Assembly (NCBI GenBank): GCA_963765295.1
Contig: CAVXVO010000005.1
Coordinates: forward strand, 372,001-436,000
Direction: 5' to 3'
DNA: 64,000 bases
From: PALSA-612 sp963765295
Lineage (GTDB): Bacteria; Actinomycetota; Thermoleophilia; Gaiellales; Gaiellaceae
Shown here: positions 34,751 through 43,160 of the stretch, one piece after another
How positions within the stretch are numbered: the first letter of the stretch is position 1
Layout of the letters: the number at the start of each line of letters is the position of its first letter
Notes under the pieces: generated by a model
Databases searched by the model: none
What the model was told of the DNA's origin: nothing
Seen by the model: only the letters and a program-made list of their open reading frames with translations
Position numbers and translations under genes: made by a program

Positions 34751-36409
34751 CTAGACCTCGACGACGATCGGCAGGATCATCGGGCGCCGTCGGGTGCGGT
34801 CGTAGACGAGCTGGCCGATCCCGTCGTGCAGGTGCTCCTGGAGCAGCTTGACCTCGAGGATGTCGTCCGCGATGCAGGCGTCGAGGATTTCCTCGGCCTC
34901 GGCGCGCATCTCGTCCAGGAGCGGCCCGCCTGCGTCGGTGAAGCCGCGTGCGATCAGCTCCGGCGACGCCGAGTAGGAGCCGTTCGAGCTCGTGAGCGTG
35001 GCGACGACGATCAGCACGCCGTCCTCGGACAGCCGTCGGCGGTCACGCAGTGCGACGTCGCTGAGGTCGCCGACCGCGAGTCCGTCGACGAACGTGACGC
35101 CCGAGTCCACACGGTCGACGATTCCGACACCGTCCTTCGTGAGCTCGACGACCGAGCCGTTCTCCGCCAGCACGATCGACGCCGCCGGAACGCCTGCGTC
35201 ACCCGCCATGCGTGCCTGTGCGGCCTGCATCCGGAACTCGCCGTGCACCGGCATGACGCCTCTCGGGCGCACGAGCGCGATCACGGTGCGGATCTCCTCC
35301 GAGTTCCCGTGGCCCGACACGTGGACGGGCGCGATCTCCTGGTGCAGGATCTCGGCCCCCGCGCGGGCCAGCTGGTTGATCGTGTCGTGGACGCGCAGCT
35401 CGTTCCCGGGGACCGGCTTCGCCGAGATGATCACCGTGTCGCCGCGCTCGACCTCCACGGTCGAATGGTCGTGGTAGGCGATGCGCGTCAGCGCCGACAG
35501 CGGCTCGCCCTGGCTGCCCGTGCAGAGGACGAGCACCTTGTCCGGCGGGTAGTCGCCGAGCTGGTTCGGCCGGATCAGCGCGTCGTCGGAGACGGACAGA
35601 TAGCCGAGCGAGCGGGCGATGTTCAGGTTCTTGCGCATGGAGCGGCCGACGACGCACACCTTGCGATCGGCCTCGACCGCGACGTCGATCGCCTGCTGCA
35701 TCCGGTGGACGTTCGAGGCGAACGAGGCGACCAGGATGCGGCCCTTGCGGAGCGGGATGATCTGTCGGAACGCCTCGCCGACGAGGCGCTCAGAGCCGGT
35801 GTATCCGGGGCGCTCCGCATTCGTGGAGTCGCCGAGCATCAGGTCGACGCCGAGGTTCCCGAGCTCGGCGAGCTTGCCGACGTCGGTCTTGAACCCGTCT
35901 ACAGGCGTGTGGTCGAGCTTGTAGTCGCTCGTGTGCAGGACGCGCAGCCCCGCCGCCTCGAGCACGAACGCGACGTTGTCCGGCACCGAGTGCGCCATGC
36001 GGACCGAGTCGACGCGGAACGGCCCGACGTCGAACGGGCCGTCCTCGGGACGGATCTCGTCCAGCTGCGTGCGGGCGAGGAGCCCGTGCTCGTCGAGCTT
36101 CGACTGCACGAGCCCGAGCGTCAGCTTCGTCGCCAGCACGCGCGGGATCGGCACCTCGCGGAGGACGTACGGCAGCGAGCCGACGTGATCCTCGTGCGCG
36201 TGCGTGAGCAGGACGGCCTTGATGTCGCGCGCGTGATCCTTCAGGTACGAGAAGTCGGGAAGGACGAGATCGACGCCGAGGTGCTCGTCGCGCGGGAACG
36301 CGAGCCCGGCGTCGACGAGGACGCTGCCACCCTCGGTCTCGTACAGCGTCATGTTCTTGCCGACCTCGCCGAGGCCGCCGAGCGGGATGATCCGTATGCC
36401 TTGCGTCAC
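34751..36409 (-). CDS. rnj: Ribonuclease J
   Basis: A 552-residue metallo-beta-lactamase/beta-CASP RNase with 5'-3' exo- and endonuclease activity in mRNA decay and rRNA maturation. Seen: GGLGEVGKNM, the zinc motif LLTHAHEDHVGSLPY (about 73-87), HTSDYKLDH, GDSTNA, the beta-CASP part with CTGSQGEP, and VHVSGHG with EFRMQAAQA (MPVHGEFR). GTG has TAGACT 6 nt before it. It is the first gene of a run to the PQQ gene. Confidence 0.96.
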   Translation of the reverse strand: MTQGIRIIPLGGLGEVGKNMTLYETEGGSVLVDAGLAFPRDEHLGVDLVLPDFSYLKDHARDIKAVLLTHAHEDHVGSLPYVLREVPIPRVLATKLTLGLVQSKLDEHGLLARTQLDEIRPEDGPFDVGPFRVDSVRMAHSVPDNVAFVLEAAGLRVLHTSDYKLDHTPVDGFKTDVGKLAELGNLGVDLMLGDSTNAERPGYTGSERLVGEAFRQIIPLRKGRILVASFASNVHRMQQAIDVAVEADRKVCVVGRSMRKNLNIARSLGYLSVSDDALIRPNQLGDYPPDKVLVLCTGSQGEPLSALTRIAYHDHSTVEVERGDTVIISAKPVPGNELRVHDTINQLARAGAEILHQEIAPVHVSGHGNSEEIRTVIALVRPRGVMPVHGEFRMQAAQARMAGDAGVPAASIVLAENGSVVELTKDGVGIVDRVDSGVTFVDGLAVGDLSDVALRDRRRLSEDGVLIVVATLTSSNGSYSASPELIARGFTDAGGPLLDEMRAEAEEILDACIADDILEVKLLQEHLHDGIGQLVYDRTRRRPMILPIVVEV

Positions 36410-36415
36410 CGGATG

Positions 36416-36421
36416 AGTCTA
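36416..36421 (-). promoter_or_regulatory. -10 box TAGACT, leaderless start of rnj
   Basis: On the minus strand TAGACT ends 6 nt before the rnj GTG. No Shine-Dalgarno sequence. Confidence 0.55.
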
Positions 36422-36444
36422 GCCGGGCCGGTGTCCGGCGCCTC

Positions 36445-37323
36445 TCAGGCGGCGACGAGCACGCCGAGGCGCTCGAGGCAGTCCCGGACACGGGCCTGCT
36501 CGTCCTGGGTCGCCTCGACCATCGGCAGCCGCAGGCCCCCCACCTCGTGTCCGAGGATGTTGAGCGCGGCCTTGATCGCGATCGGGTTCGGCGCCACCCT
36601 GAGGAGCTCGTACGCCGGTTCGGTGGCCTCGTTCACCCGCCGCGCCTCGACGTGGTCACCCTGCTTGTAGAGGCGAATCATCTCCTTCACCTGCGGCCCG
36701 CACACGTGGGTGTGGACGCAGACGCCGCCGACGCCCCCGAGCTCGAGGAACGGGAGGATGAGGTTGTCGTCGCCTGCGTACAGGTCGAGGCCGGTGCTCT
36801 CGACGATGTGCCGCGCCTGATGAAGGTCGTCGTTCGCCTGCTTGACGGCTCTGACCGTCGGGATCTTCGCGAGCTCCGTCATCGTCTCCGGCTCGATGTT
36901 GACCACGACGCGGGAGGGGATGTTGTAGACGACGATCGGTCGGTCGCTGACGTCGGCGATTGCCTTGAAGTGCTCGACGATGCCACGCTGCGGCGGCCTG
37001 TTGTAGTACGGCGTGACGATCAGGAAGCCGTGCGCCCCGGCGGCGTGCGCCTCGTGCGTCAGGTGGATCGAATGCGCGGTCGAGTACGTGCCCGTGCCGG
37101 CGATCACCGTCGCCCGGTCGCCGACGGCGCCGAGCGCGACGCGAATCAGCTCGAGCCGCTCTTCGTCCGAGAGCGTCGGCGACTCGCCGGTCGTCCCGGC
37201 GACCACGAGCCCGTCCGAGCCGTGGTCGACGAGATGGTGCGCGAGCGCCGCAAAGCGGTGGAAGTCGACCGATCCGTCCGACCGGAACGGCGTGACGATC
37301 GCCGTCAGGACTTCGCCGAGCAC
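36445..37323 (-). CDS. dapA: 4-hydroxy-tetrahydrodipicolinate synthase
   Basis: A 292-residue (beta/alpha)8 aldolase condensing pyruvate with aspartate semialdehyde, the first DAP-specific step. Motifs: LTAIVTPF, GTTGESPTLSDEE, YYNRPPQRG with the active-site Tyr, YNIPSRVVVNI and the Schiff-base Lys in VRAVKQANDD. I chose GTG 37323 because a longer in-frame start adds 25 non-homologous residues and TACACT lies 7 nt upstream of this GTG. Confidence 0.96.
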   Translation of the reverse strand: MLGEVLTAIVTPFRSDGSVDFHRFAALAHHLVDHGSDGLVVAGTTGESPTLSDEERLELIRVALGAVGDRATVIAGTGTYSTAHSIHLTHEAHAAGAHGFLIVTPYYNRPPQRGIVEHFKAIADVSDRPIVVYNIPSRVVVNIEPETMTELAKIPTVRAVKQANDDLHQARHIVESTGLDLYAGDDNLILPFLELGGVGGVCVHTHVCGPQVKEMIRLYKQGDHVEARRVNEATEPAYELLRVAPNPIAIKAALNILGHEVGGLRLPMVEATQDEQARVRDCLERLGVLVAA

Positions 37324-37330
37324 TTCTCTG

Positions 37331-37336
37331 AGTGTA
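37331..37336 (-). promoter_or_regulatory. -10 box TACACT, leaderless start of dapA
   Basis: On the minus strand TACACT ends 7 nt before the dapA GTG, and it decides the start choice. Confidence 0.5.
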
Positions 37337-37442
37337 CTCCGGGAGCGGCCCGATGTCCTCCCACGGCTTATGGACGAGAAGTGACGCTTCCGGCACATCC
37401 GCCTCTCCCCTGCGTGCGGGTTTCGCCGCTACCGTCTAAACC

Positions 37443-37474
37443 GGGGGGCCAGGGCCGAAGGCCCCGGGGGAACA
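37443..37474 (-). terminator. GC-rich hairpin after the GST gene
   Basis: GGGCC-GAA-GGCCC (37452-37464), which on the minus strand can also close a C(TTCG)G tetraloop, is flanked by G and C runs. It lies downstream of the GST stop and upstream of the dapA promoter. No clear T tract. Confidence 0.4.
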
Positions 37475-37501
37475 GATCGAGTGCTCGGAGGCGGCTGCGG
37501 C

Positions 37502-38131
37502 TCAGGCCGTGACGTGCGCGTTCTCGGGGTATGGCTCGAGGTCGTTCACGAAGTCGTCGGTCGCCTCGACGCGCCCGAGCCAGGGAGCGATCGACGTGTA
37601 CGCGGACATGTCGATCCCGGCCTCGTGTGCGATGTGCGTATACCCGTACAGAGCGATGTCGGCCACCGTGTAACGGCCGTCGACGAGGAAGTCGCGGCCG
37701 GTGAGCCCACGGTCGACGATCGCGAGGGCATCCTTGCCCGCCTGCAGACGCTGCGCGAATGCCTCCGGCTGCCGGGCCTCGCGCCCGGTCAGATGCCAGA
37801 ACCGCGCCGAGCCGGCGTTCGGCTCGAGCAGGTTCTGCTCGAAGAACATCCACTGGTGGACGTGCGCGCGCTCGATCGGGTCTTCCGGCAGGAACGGCGA
37901 ACCCTCGGCGAGGTAGAGCAGGATCGCGTTCGACTCGGCGACGGCTCTCCCGTCATCGAGGAGCAGCGCCGGCGTGCGTCCGGCCGGGTTCAGTTGCAGA
38001 TACCCGGCACTCTGTGACTCGCCGGCGAAGATGTCGACGGCGACGCGCTCGTGGTCGAGACCGAGCTGCCGCAGGAGGATGCGCACCTTGAGGCAGTTCG
38101 CCGACGGGCCGTAGTCGAAGAGCGTCAGCAT
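37502..38131 (-). CDS. Glutathione S-transferase family protein
   Basis: 209 residues. N-terminal thioredoxin-like GST domain (MLTLFDYGPSANCLKVRILL, with NPAGRTPALLLDDGRAVAESNAIL, the cis-Pro and the Glu/Ser of the glutathione site) and C-terminal helical domain (about 85-205, with TVADIALYGYTH). Most actinobacteria lack glutathione, so the thiol partner or function is uncertain. ATG at 38131 fits the fold. It separates dapB from dapA, an unusual insertion in that cluster. Confidence 0.85.
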   Translation of the reverse strand: MLTLFDYGPSANCLKVRILLRQLGLDHERVAVDIFAGESQSAGYLQLNPAGRTPALLLDDGRAVAESNAILLYLAEGSPFLPEDPIERAHVHQWMFFEQNLLEPNAGSARFWHLTGREARQPEAFAQRLQAGKDALAIVDRGLTGRDFLVDGRYTVADIALYGYTHIAHEAGIDMSAYTSIAPWLGRVEATDDFVNDLEPYPENAHVTA

Positions 38132-38174
38132 CGCCGTCCACAACGCGCCGGCGGTCCGGTGTGTGAGGTCTCGT

Positions 38175-38804
38175 TCAGAGGAGTGTGTGCAGCCCGATCG
38201 TGAGGCCGGGCGGCAGGTCGCGGACGCGCTCGAGCGCGAGCAGCACGCCGGGAACGAAGGCGTCGCGCGATGTCGTGTCGTGCCTGATCGTCAGCGTCTG
38301 GCCCTGGCCGCCGAGGATCACCTCCTGGTGTGCGACCAGGCCCGGCAGCCGCACCGAATGGATCGGCACGTCTCCACCCATGGCGTCGGCGGTCGCCTTC
38401 GCGGTTCCGGACGGTGCGTCGAGTTTCGTGTCGTGGTGCAGCTCGATGATCTCGGCTCTGGGCAGATGCTTGGCGGCCTCGGCGGCGAAGCGCATCATCA
38501 GCACGGCGCCGATCGCGAAGTTCGGGGCATGGAACACGGGCACGTTGTGCTCCTGCGCGAGGCGGTCGACCGCGCCGCGGTCGAAGCCGGTCGTGCCGAT
38601 CACCGTCGGGAGCCTCGCACGCACGCACGCAGCGATGTTCGCCTCGACCGCGTCCGGCTGCGTGAAGTCGACGGCCGCGTCGCAGCCGTCGAGCGCTACC
38701 GGGTCGCCGAGGTCGATCGGCACCACCTCGTGTCCGGCTGCCGCAACTGCATCCGCAACGACGGCGCCGACCTTCCCCCTCGCCCCGAAGACCGCGACCT
38801 TCAC
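38175..38804 (-). CDS. dapB: 4-hydroxy-tetrahydrodipicolinate reductase (short form)
   Basis: A 209-residue NAD(P)H-dependent reductase that yields tetrahydrodipicolinate for DapD. Nucleotide-binding VAVFGARGKVGAVVADAV, DFTQPDA, GTTGFD, the APNFAIGAVLMMRFA motif and the catalytic ELHHDTKLDAPSGTA are all present. It is shorter than E. coli DapB (273) because the central insert is reduced. GTG overlaps the M16 protease stop (GTGA). Confidence 0.95.
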   Translation of the reverse strand: MKVAVFGARGKVGAVVADAVAAAGHEVVPIDLGDPVALDGCDAAVDFTQPDAVEANIAACVRARLPTVIGTTGFDRGAVDRLAQEHNVPVFHAPNFAIGAVLMMRFAAEAAKHLPRAEIIELHHDTKLDAPSGTAKATADAMGGDVPIHSVRLPGLVAHQEVILGGQGQTLTIRHDTTSRDAFVPGVLLALERVRDLPPGLTIGLHTLL

Positions 38805-40096
38805 GCCGCGGCCAGGGCGGGCAAGCCGGGATGGATCTGCTCGACGGCGGAGAGGAACCGGGCCTCGTCCGGGCCGATGCCGCTCGCCGACAACGCGTTC
38901 GGGGTCAGCAGCACCGCCGCCAGCTCGGCGATCTCCGCTGCGTCGACCGCGTCGATCTCGGCGATGATCCGGTCGAGCGACAGGAGCTCCGTGTCGGTGA
39001 TCAGCGACTTGCCGAGCCGGCTCATCCGGTTCGAGGTCGACTCCATCGAGAGCGCGATGCGCCCTTTGAGGTTCTCCTTTGCCCGTCGCAGCTCTCGCTC
39101 GTGGACGTTGCCCGCCGCGATGTCGGCGATCTCCCGGGCCACGATCTCGAAGCAGGTTTCGAGGTTCTCGTCCCGCGTGCCCACGTAGACGCCGATCAGC
39201 CCCGTGTCCGTGTACTGCGAGGCGAAGCTGTAGACGGCGTAGGCCATCCCCCGCTTCTCGCGGATCTCCTGGAACAGGCGCGACGAGGCCGACCCGCCGA
39301 GGACGGCGTCGAGCAGCGATGCCGCGAAACGGCGCCGATCGGTGCGCGAGACGCCGATACCGCCGACACAGACGTGGTACTGCTCCGTGTCCTTGCGCTG
39401 GAAGCGCAGCCCGGGCGGCGGCGGCGTGACGAGCGGCCTGCGCACGCGCGTGCGCGCCTCGGGTGGCTGCACGCGCTGGTGCGAGGCGCGCTCGAGCAGC
39501 TCGAGCAGGTGGTCGTGGTCGAGGTTGCCCGCCGCGGCGAGCACGATGTTCCCGGCCGTGTACATCTGCCGGTGGTAGGCCGCCAGGGCGCGCTTGCTGA
39601 CGGTCGAGATCACGTCGGCAGTGCCGATGATGTGCCGGCCGAGCGGGTCGCCGGCGAAGATCGCCTCCGAGAGCAGGTCGTGGACGAGGTCCTGAGGAGC
39701 GTCCTCGAGCATGGCGATCTCCTCCAGCACGACCTCGCGCTCGGTCTCGAGGTCGGTGAATGTCGGCGAGAAGACCATGTCCGCCATCACGTCGAGCGCC
39801 GTCTCGAGATGCCGGTCTGGGACGCGGGCGAAGACGACGGTGCTCTCGCGGGACGTGGCCGCGTTGAGCTCGCCGCCGAGCTCGTCGAACATCTCCGCGA
39901 TCGCCTGGGCCGAGTACGAGCGCGTTCCCTTGAAGAGCAGGTGCTCGATGAAGTGAGTCACCCCCGCCTTGGCGTTCGGCTCGTCGCGCGACCCGGCACC
40001 GATCCAGAACCCGAGCGACACGGAGCGGAAGCTCGAGACGCGCTCGGTGATCAGCCGCTCGCCGGTGTCCAGCTCGGAGAGAACGTACTCCTGCAC
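38801..40096 (-). CDS. M16-family zinc metallopeptidase
   Basis: A 431-residue pitrilysin-type peptidase with inverted zinc motif H48-F-I-E51-H52 (HxxEH) and distal Glu in REVVLEEIAMLED (about 129). The inactive C-terminal half has the family R/Y pair region (GGSASSRLFQEIREKRGMAYAVYSF). Such genes follow pnp in many Gram-positive bacteria; here dapB follows and pnp lies about 4 kb away, so the cluster is interrupted. Its substrate is unknown. Confidence 0.93.
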   Translation of the reverse strand: MQEYVLSELDTGERLITERVSSFRSVSLGFWIGAGSRDEPNAKAGVTHFIEHLLFKGTRSYSAQAIAEMFDELGGELNAATSRESTVVFARVPDRHLETALDVMADMVFSPTFTDLETEREVVLEEIAMLEDAPQDLVHDLLSEAIFAGDPLGRHIIGTADVISTVSKRALAAYHRQMYTAGNIVLAAAGNLDHDHLLELLERASHQRVQPPEARTRVRRPLVTPPPPGLRFQRKDTEQYHVCVGGIGVSRTDRRRFAASLLDAVLGGSASSRLFQEIREKRGMAYAVYSFASQYTDTGLIGVYVGTRDENLETCFEIVAREIADIAAGNVHERELRRAKENLKGRIALSMESTSNRMSRLGKSLITDTELLSLDRIIAEIDAVDAAEIAELAAVLLTPNALSASGIGPDEARFLSAVEQIHPGLPALAAA

Positions 40097-40427
40097 TCGC
40101 CCATCGTAGTCTCGGGCGCGGGCTGCAAGTGAGCCGCTGTCGGCCGAACAGGAGTGGTCACCTTCTTAGGTTGTCATGGGTCCGCCGGCTGGCCGGCAAC
40201 ATCGCCAGTCGCGAGCATCAGTCCGTGGATCCGCACCCGTCCTCGATTCTCTCGAGGGGAAGACCGCAAACGCATTGTCAACCGCGGCGGGGCAGCGTGA
40301 GCGGCGGGGGTTGAGCAGTGACGAGATCGCCGTGCTGCTCGCGGAGGCGCTGTCGGGTTGTCGGACTCTGCTCGCATCGGCGGTCCATGCCGGGCTGCGC
40401 GCTGGGTGCAAGCGATAGGGTCGAGAC
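40097..40427. other. Intergenic region between the M16 and cupin genes
   Basis: 331 bp. Both ends carry leaderless-type -10 boxes: TACGAT (minus, 40108-40103, 6 nt before the M16 GTG) and TAGGGT (plus, 40416-40421, 6 nt before the cupin ATG). Between them an 80-codon plus frame (40176-40418) has a plausible helical C-terminal half but no Shine-Dalgarno and no known domain; I treat it as unproven, perhaps a gene remnant. Confidence 0.45.
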
Positions 40428-40961
40428 ATGCCCGAGGCGCCGTTCCGCGAGACGAAGCACGGGCTCGTCCACGACCAGGAGGGCTGGTTCGTGCTCAACG
40501 CGTGCGAATCGCGCTGGCGCGACTACGGGCCGATGGGGTTCGGCTGCAACTTCGAGGGGAAGCGGCGGTTTCCACAGCTCGGGATCAACCTCAACGTCCT
40601 CCCGCGCGGCGCGTCACTCGGGCTCTACCATCGCGAGAACCACCAGGAGGACTTCCTCGTGCTCGCCGGCGAGTGCGTCCTGGTCGTCGAGGGCGAGAAG
40701 CGGCCGCTCAGGGCGTGGGACTTTGTCCATTGTCCAGGTGGGACAGCGCACATGATCGTCGGTGCCGGCGACGATCCGGCCGTGGTGCTCGCCGTAGGCG
40801 CGCGCGGCGGGCGAGCGGGTCTCAGGTACCTCGTCGACGCGGCGGCCGACGAGCTCGGGGTCAGCGTCGAAACCGAGACGACGAAGCCCGCCGAGGCCTA
40901 CGGGAGCTTCCCCCGGCCTTCGCGGACGAGCTACCGCGACTCCTGGCTTCCCGACTTCTAG
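40428..40961 (+). CDS. Cupin-domain protein
   Basis: A 177-residue protein with a central cupin barrel. Motif 1 is GLYHRENHQEDFLVLAGECV (His, His, Glu metal ligands); motif 2 is DFVHCPGGTAHMIVGAG (His). A substrate cannot be assigned; mannose-6-phosphate isomerase-like or small regulatory cupins are possible. ATG is preceded by TAGGGT 6 nt away. It stands alone. Confidence 0.85.
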   Translation: MPEAPFRETKHGLVHDQEGWFVLNACESRWRDYGPMGFGCNFEGKRRFPQLGINLNVLPRGASLGLYHRENHQEDFLVLAGECVLVVEGEKRPLRAWDFVHCPGGTAHMIVGAGDDPAVVLAVGARGGRAGLRYLVDAAADELGVSVETETTKPAEAYGSFPRPSRTSYRDSWLPDF

Positions 40962-41074
40962 GCGTCCGCCATCCGCCTCTGATAGCGGCGGCGGCGCTTC
41001 CGTCAGAATGGCGGAAGGGCCTCGTATTCAGTCAATCCGCGTGCCGTCGCGCAGGCGAGACGGCTGATCGACGC

Positions 41075-42076
41075 CTAGCCGGTTTGGGAGGCGCGGCGGG
41101 CTTTGCGGTCGTACATGGCGGTGTCGGCTTGCTCGATCAGGTCGCTGATCGTTCCGGGTGCCCGTGGATCAGCGAGGACAGTGCCGACGCTGACGGAGAG
41201 GTTGTAGGGCGTGCCGGCGGCATGTGTGTCGTTGGCGACGGCGGTGTTGATGCGTGTGGCGACGGCTTCGACCGTTGCTGTTGCGGCTTCGGATATGAGC
41301 AGGCAGAACTCGTCTCCTCCAACGCGGGCTGCCGCGTCGGTCGGCCTTGTCTGCTCTTGGATAATCCCGGCGGCCGCCTTGAGCGCGTCGTCTCCGGCTT
41401 TATGCCCGTGCTGGTCGTTGATCTTCTTCAGGCCGTCCAGGTCGATGAAGAGCACGCCCAGCGAGCTTCCGGTCCGGCGTGCCTCGTAGAGCATCTGCGC
41501 GCCGACCGTGGTTAGCCCGCGGCGGTTGTAGAGACCGGTCAGCTCGTCGAGACTCGCGAGCCGCTCGAGCGTCTGGGCCTGTTCGGCCAGCTGCTTGGAT
41601 TGCTCTTGGAGTTGCTGCTCGACCTGCTTTCGCTCGCTGATGTCGCGCGAGATCCCAAATACTCCGACAACGTTGCCGTTTCGGTCGCGGAGTGGAACCT
41701 TCGTTGTCGAGACCCAGGTACAGCGGCCGTCCGCCCAGGTCTCCTGCTCCTCGATCCCGACCAGCGGCTCACCGGTCTGCATCAGCAGCTGCTCGTCTGC
41801 GAACGCCTTCCGCGAGTGCTCCTCCCCGAAGAAATCGAAATCGCTACGCCCGATCGCCTCGCTGGCCTCGGTCAGTCCAAGCCAACCGGCAAGCGCGTCG
41901 CTGATCCTGAGAAAGCGGCTCTGCGAGTCCTTGAAATAGACATGATCGGGCGTGTTCTCAAGCAGTGCATCGAGCAAATAGCGATCGTCAATCAACTCCT
42001 CCGGGCCGCGCCGCAACGGCACCACCTCAGCCCTCTGATCGTTGTCCTCGATGGGTGTCACGCGATCATCTGCCAC
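41075..42076 (-). CDS. PAS-GGDEF diguanylate cyclase with I-site
   Basis: A 333-residue soluble signalling protein that makes c-di-GMP from two GTP. PAS/PAC domain (about 35-150: YLLDALLENTPDHVYFKDSQ ... VVGVFGISRDISERK), a short coiled coil (about 150-172) and a GGDEF domain (about 175-330) with intact GGDEF at 253-257. The product-inhibition I-site RPTD (244-247) lies exactly five residues before it. No membrane segment, so the PAS domain senses an internal signal. GTG start. It could supply the c-di-GMP read by the RsiG-like protein. Confidence 0.95.
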   Translation of the reverse strand: MADDRVTPIEDNDQRAEVVPLRRGPEELIDDRYLLDALLENTPDHVYFKDSQSRFLRISDALAGWLGLTEASEAIGRSDFDFFGEEHSRKAFADEQLLMQTGEPLVGIEEQETWADGRCTWVSTTKVPLRDRNGNVVGVFGISRDISERKQVEQQLQEQSKQLAEQAQTLERLASLDELTGLYNRRGLTTVGAQMLYEARRTGSSLGVLFIDLDGLKKINDQHGHKAGDDALKAAAGIIQEQTRPTDAAARVGGDEFCLLISEAATATVEAVATRINTAVANDTHAAGTPYNLSVSVGTVLADPRAPGTISDLIEQADTAMYDRKARRASQTG

Positions 42077-42132
42077 GCAAACAGAATCGACACATCACGC
42101 ACGAGGCTTTAGCGAACACCCCCAGGTCAGAA

Positions 42133-42188
42133 CGTAGCCGCATGGTTGACAGGGAAGGCAGGCGGCTACGCGGAAACCGGCCGTTTCC
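42133..42188 (-). terminator. Hairpins after the DUF6529-like gene
   Basis: Two stems lie between the converging stop-to-start region: CGTAGCCGC (42133-42141) with GCGGCTACG (42162-42170), and GGAAAC-CGGCC-GTTTCC (42172-42188). The second lies just downstream of the membrane protein's stop on the minus strand. Confidence 0.45.
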
Positions 42189-42194
42189 CGCGAA

Positions 42195-42671
42195 CTAGAA
42201 GCCGAAACGGACGTTCGTGAAGTACCAGCCCGCGGAGGTCGCCCAGAGCGTCACGAGCACTGCGAACAGCGTTCCTCCTGCCACGGGCAGCGCCCAGCCC
42301 GGGTACTTGCGGCTGTGCACCATCAGCAGCTTCACGACGATCACGCCGAAGACGAACGAGCCGATGATCGAGTGGACGAGCACGCGCGTGTCGGTCGTGC
42401 GGAAGCCGAGGATGAAGATGCAGTGGAAGGCAACGGGCAGCGTGCACAGGATCGCGAGCCGCCCCGACCAGCGGTGGATCGGCGCGACGACGCCCGGCGA
42501 GAGCGGGATCACGTTCTGGAGCTTCCCGAAGATGCGGGCCCCGGTCGACACCTGGATGATCGCCAGCACGACGGCTGCGGACGCGAACCAGGCCTTCGCC
42601 GCGATCGTCGACGAGAAAACCGCCGTGACGATGCTCGTATACGTCGAGTTGGCGCTGAAGAGGACGTGCAT
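42195..42671 (-). CDS. DUF6529-like four/five-helix membrane protein, possible b-type haem protein
   Basis: 158 residues with about five hydrophobic segments. Histidines sit at helix edges as in cytochrome b561-like proteins: PIHRWSGRLAI, PVAFHCIFIL, LVHSIIG and MVHSRKYPG. I tentatively match it to DUF6529. It is divergent from a cytochrome c gene with only 35 bp between starts, which suggests a shared electron-transfer role. Haem binding is inference. Confidence 0.7.
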   Translation of the reverse strand: MHVLFSANSTYTSIVTAVFSSTIAAKAWFASAAVVLAIIQVSTGARIFGKLQNVIPLSPGVVAPIHRWSGRLAILCTLPVAFHCIFILGFRTTDTRVLVHSIIGSFVFGVIVVKLLMVHSRKYPGWALPVAGGTLFAVLVTLWATSAGWYFTNVRFGF

Positions 42672-42694
42672 TGGAGCCGAGCGACACTACTCGA

Positions 42695-42700
42695 TACGAT
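42695..42700 (+). promoter_or_regulatory. -10 box TACGAT, leaderless start of the cytochrome c gene
   Basis: TACGAT ends 6 nt before GTG 42707. It sits inside the 35-bp divergent region shared with the DUF6529-like gene. Confidence 0.5.
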
Positions 42701-42706
42701 CGCTAC

Positions 42707-43069
42707 GTGTCCAGGCTCTGGGTGCTGCCGCTCGTCCTCCTGCTCGCAGTCTCCGGGACGACCTACGCGCTCGCGAAGTGGCACCCCGCCACGCCCGGCC
42801 TGCCGAAGATCTCCGGTAACTCGATCGTGCTCGGCGACCAGTACCGCGGCGAGACGGTGTTCCAGGCGAGCTGCGCCGGCTGCCACGGCCCGAACGGCAA
42901 GGGCGGCGGGGTCGGGCCGAAGCTCCAGGGGCTCCCGATCTCGATCGGGCGTGTCAAGGCGCAGATCGACGCGGGCGGCGGCGCGATGCCCGCCGGCATC
43001 GTCAAGGGCACCGACGAGGCGGACGTGCTCGCCTACGTCGCGACGATCGTCACGCTGCTGAAGGGCTGA
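42707..43069 (+). CDS. Membrane-anchored/secreted mono-haem cytochrome c
   Basis: A 120-residue class I cytochrome c. An N-terminal signal/anchor helix (LWVLPLVLLLAVSGTTYALA) precedes the haem-attachment site CAGCH (about 57-61) in FQASCAGCHGPNGKGGG. The axial Met is probably in GGGAMPAGIVKG. The GTG at 42707 gives a proper signal sequence and follows TACGAT by 6 nt; an upstream ATG (42671) would add 12 charged residues before it. Likely partner: the divergent membrane protein. Confidence 0.88.
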   Translation: MSRLWVLPLVLLLAVSGTTYALAKWHPATPGLPKISGNSIVLGDQYRGETVFQASCAGCHGPNGKGGGVGPKLQGLPISIGRVKAQIDAGGGAMPAGIVKGTDEADVLAYVATIVTLLKG

Positions 43070-43146
43070 AGCCGGCGCTCTAGCCCAGCTATGTCAGGCG
43101 CTTCGGACATGACCAAAGAGGTCTTGTCTTCAACCCCGGTGCGGCC

Positions 43147-43152
43147 TAGAGT
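43147..43152 (+). promoter_or_regulatory. -10 box TAGAGT before the secreted HNH-like gene
   Basis: TAGAGT ends 8 nt before the ATG, and a TTGTCT lies 17 bp upstream of it as a possible -35. Confidence 0.45.
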
Positions 43153-43160
43153 GCTCCCGG

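Noticed and set aside
40176..40418. 80-codon frame between M16 and cupin genes
   Set aside because: No Shine-Dalgarno, no recognisable domain, and its stop overlaps the cupin -10 box.
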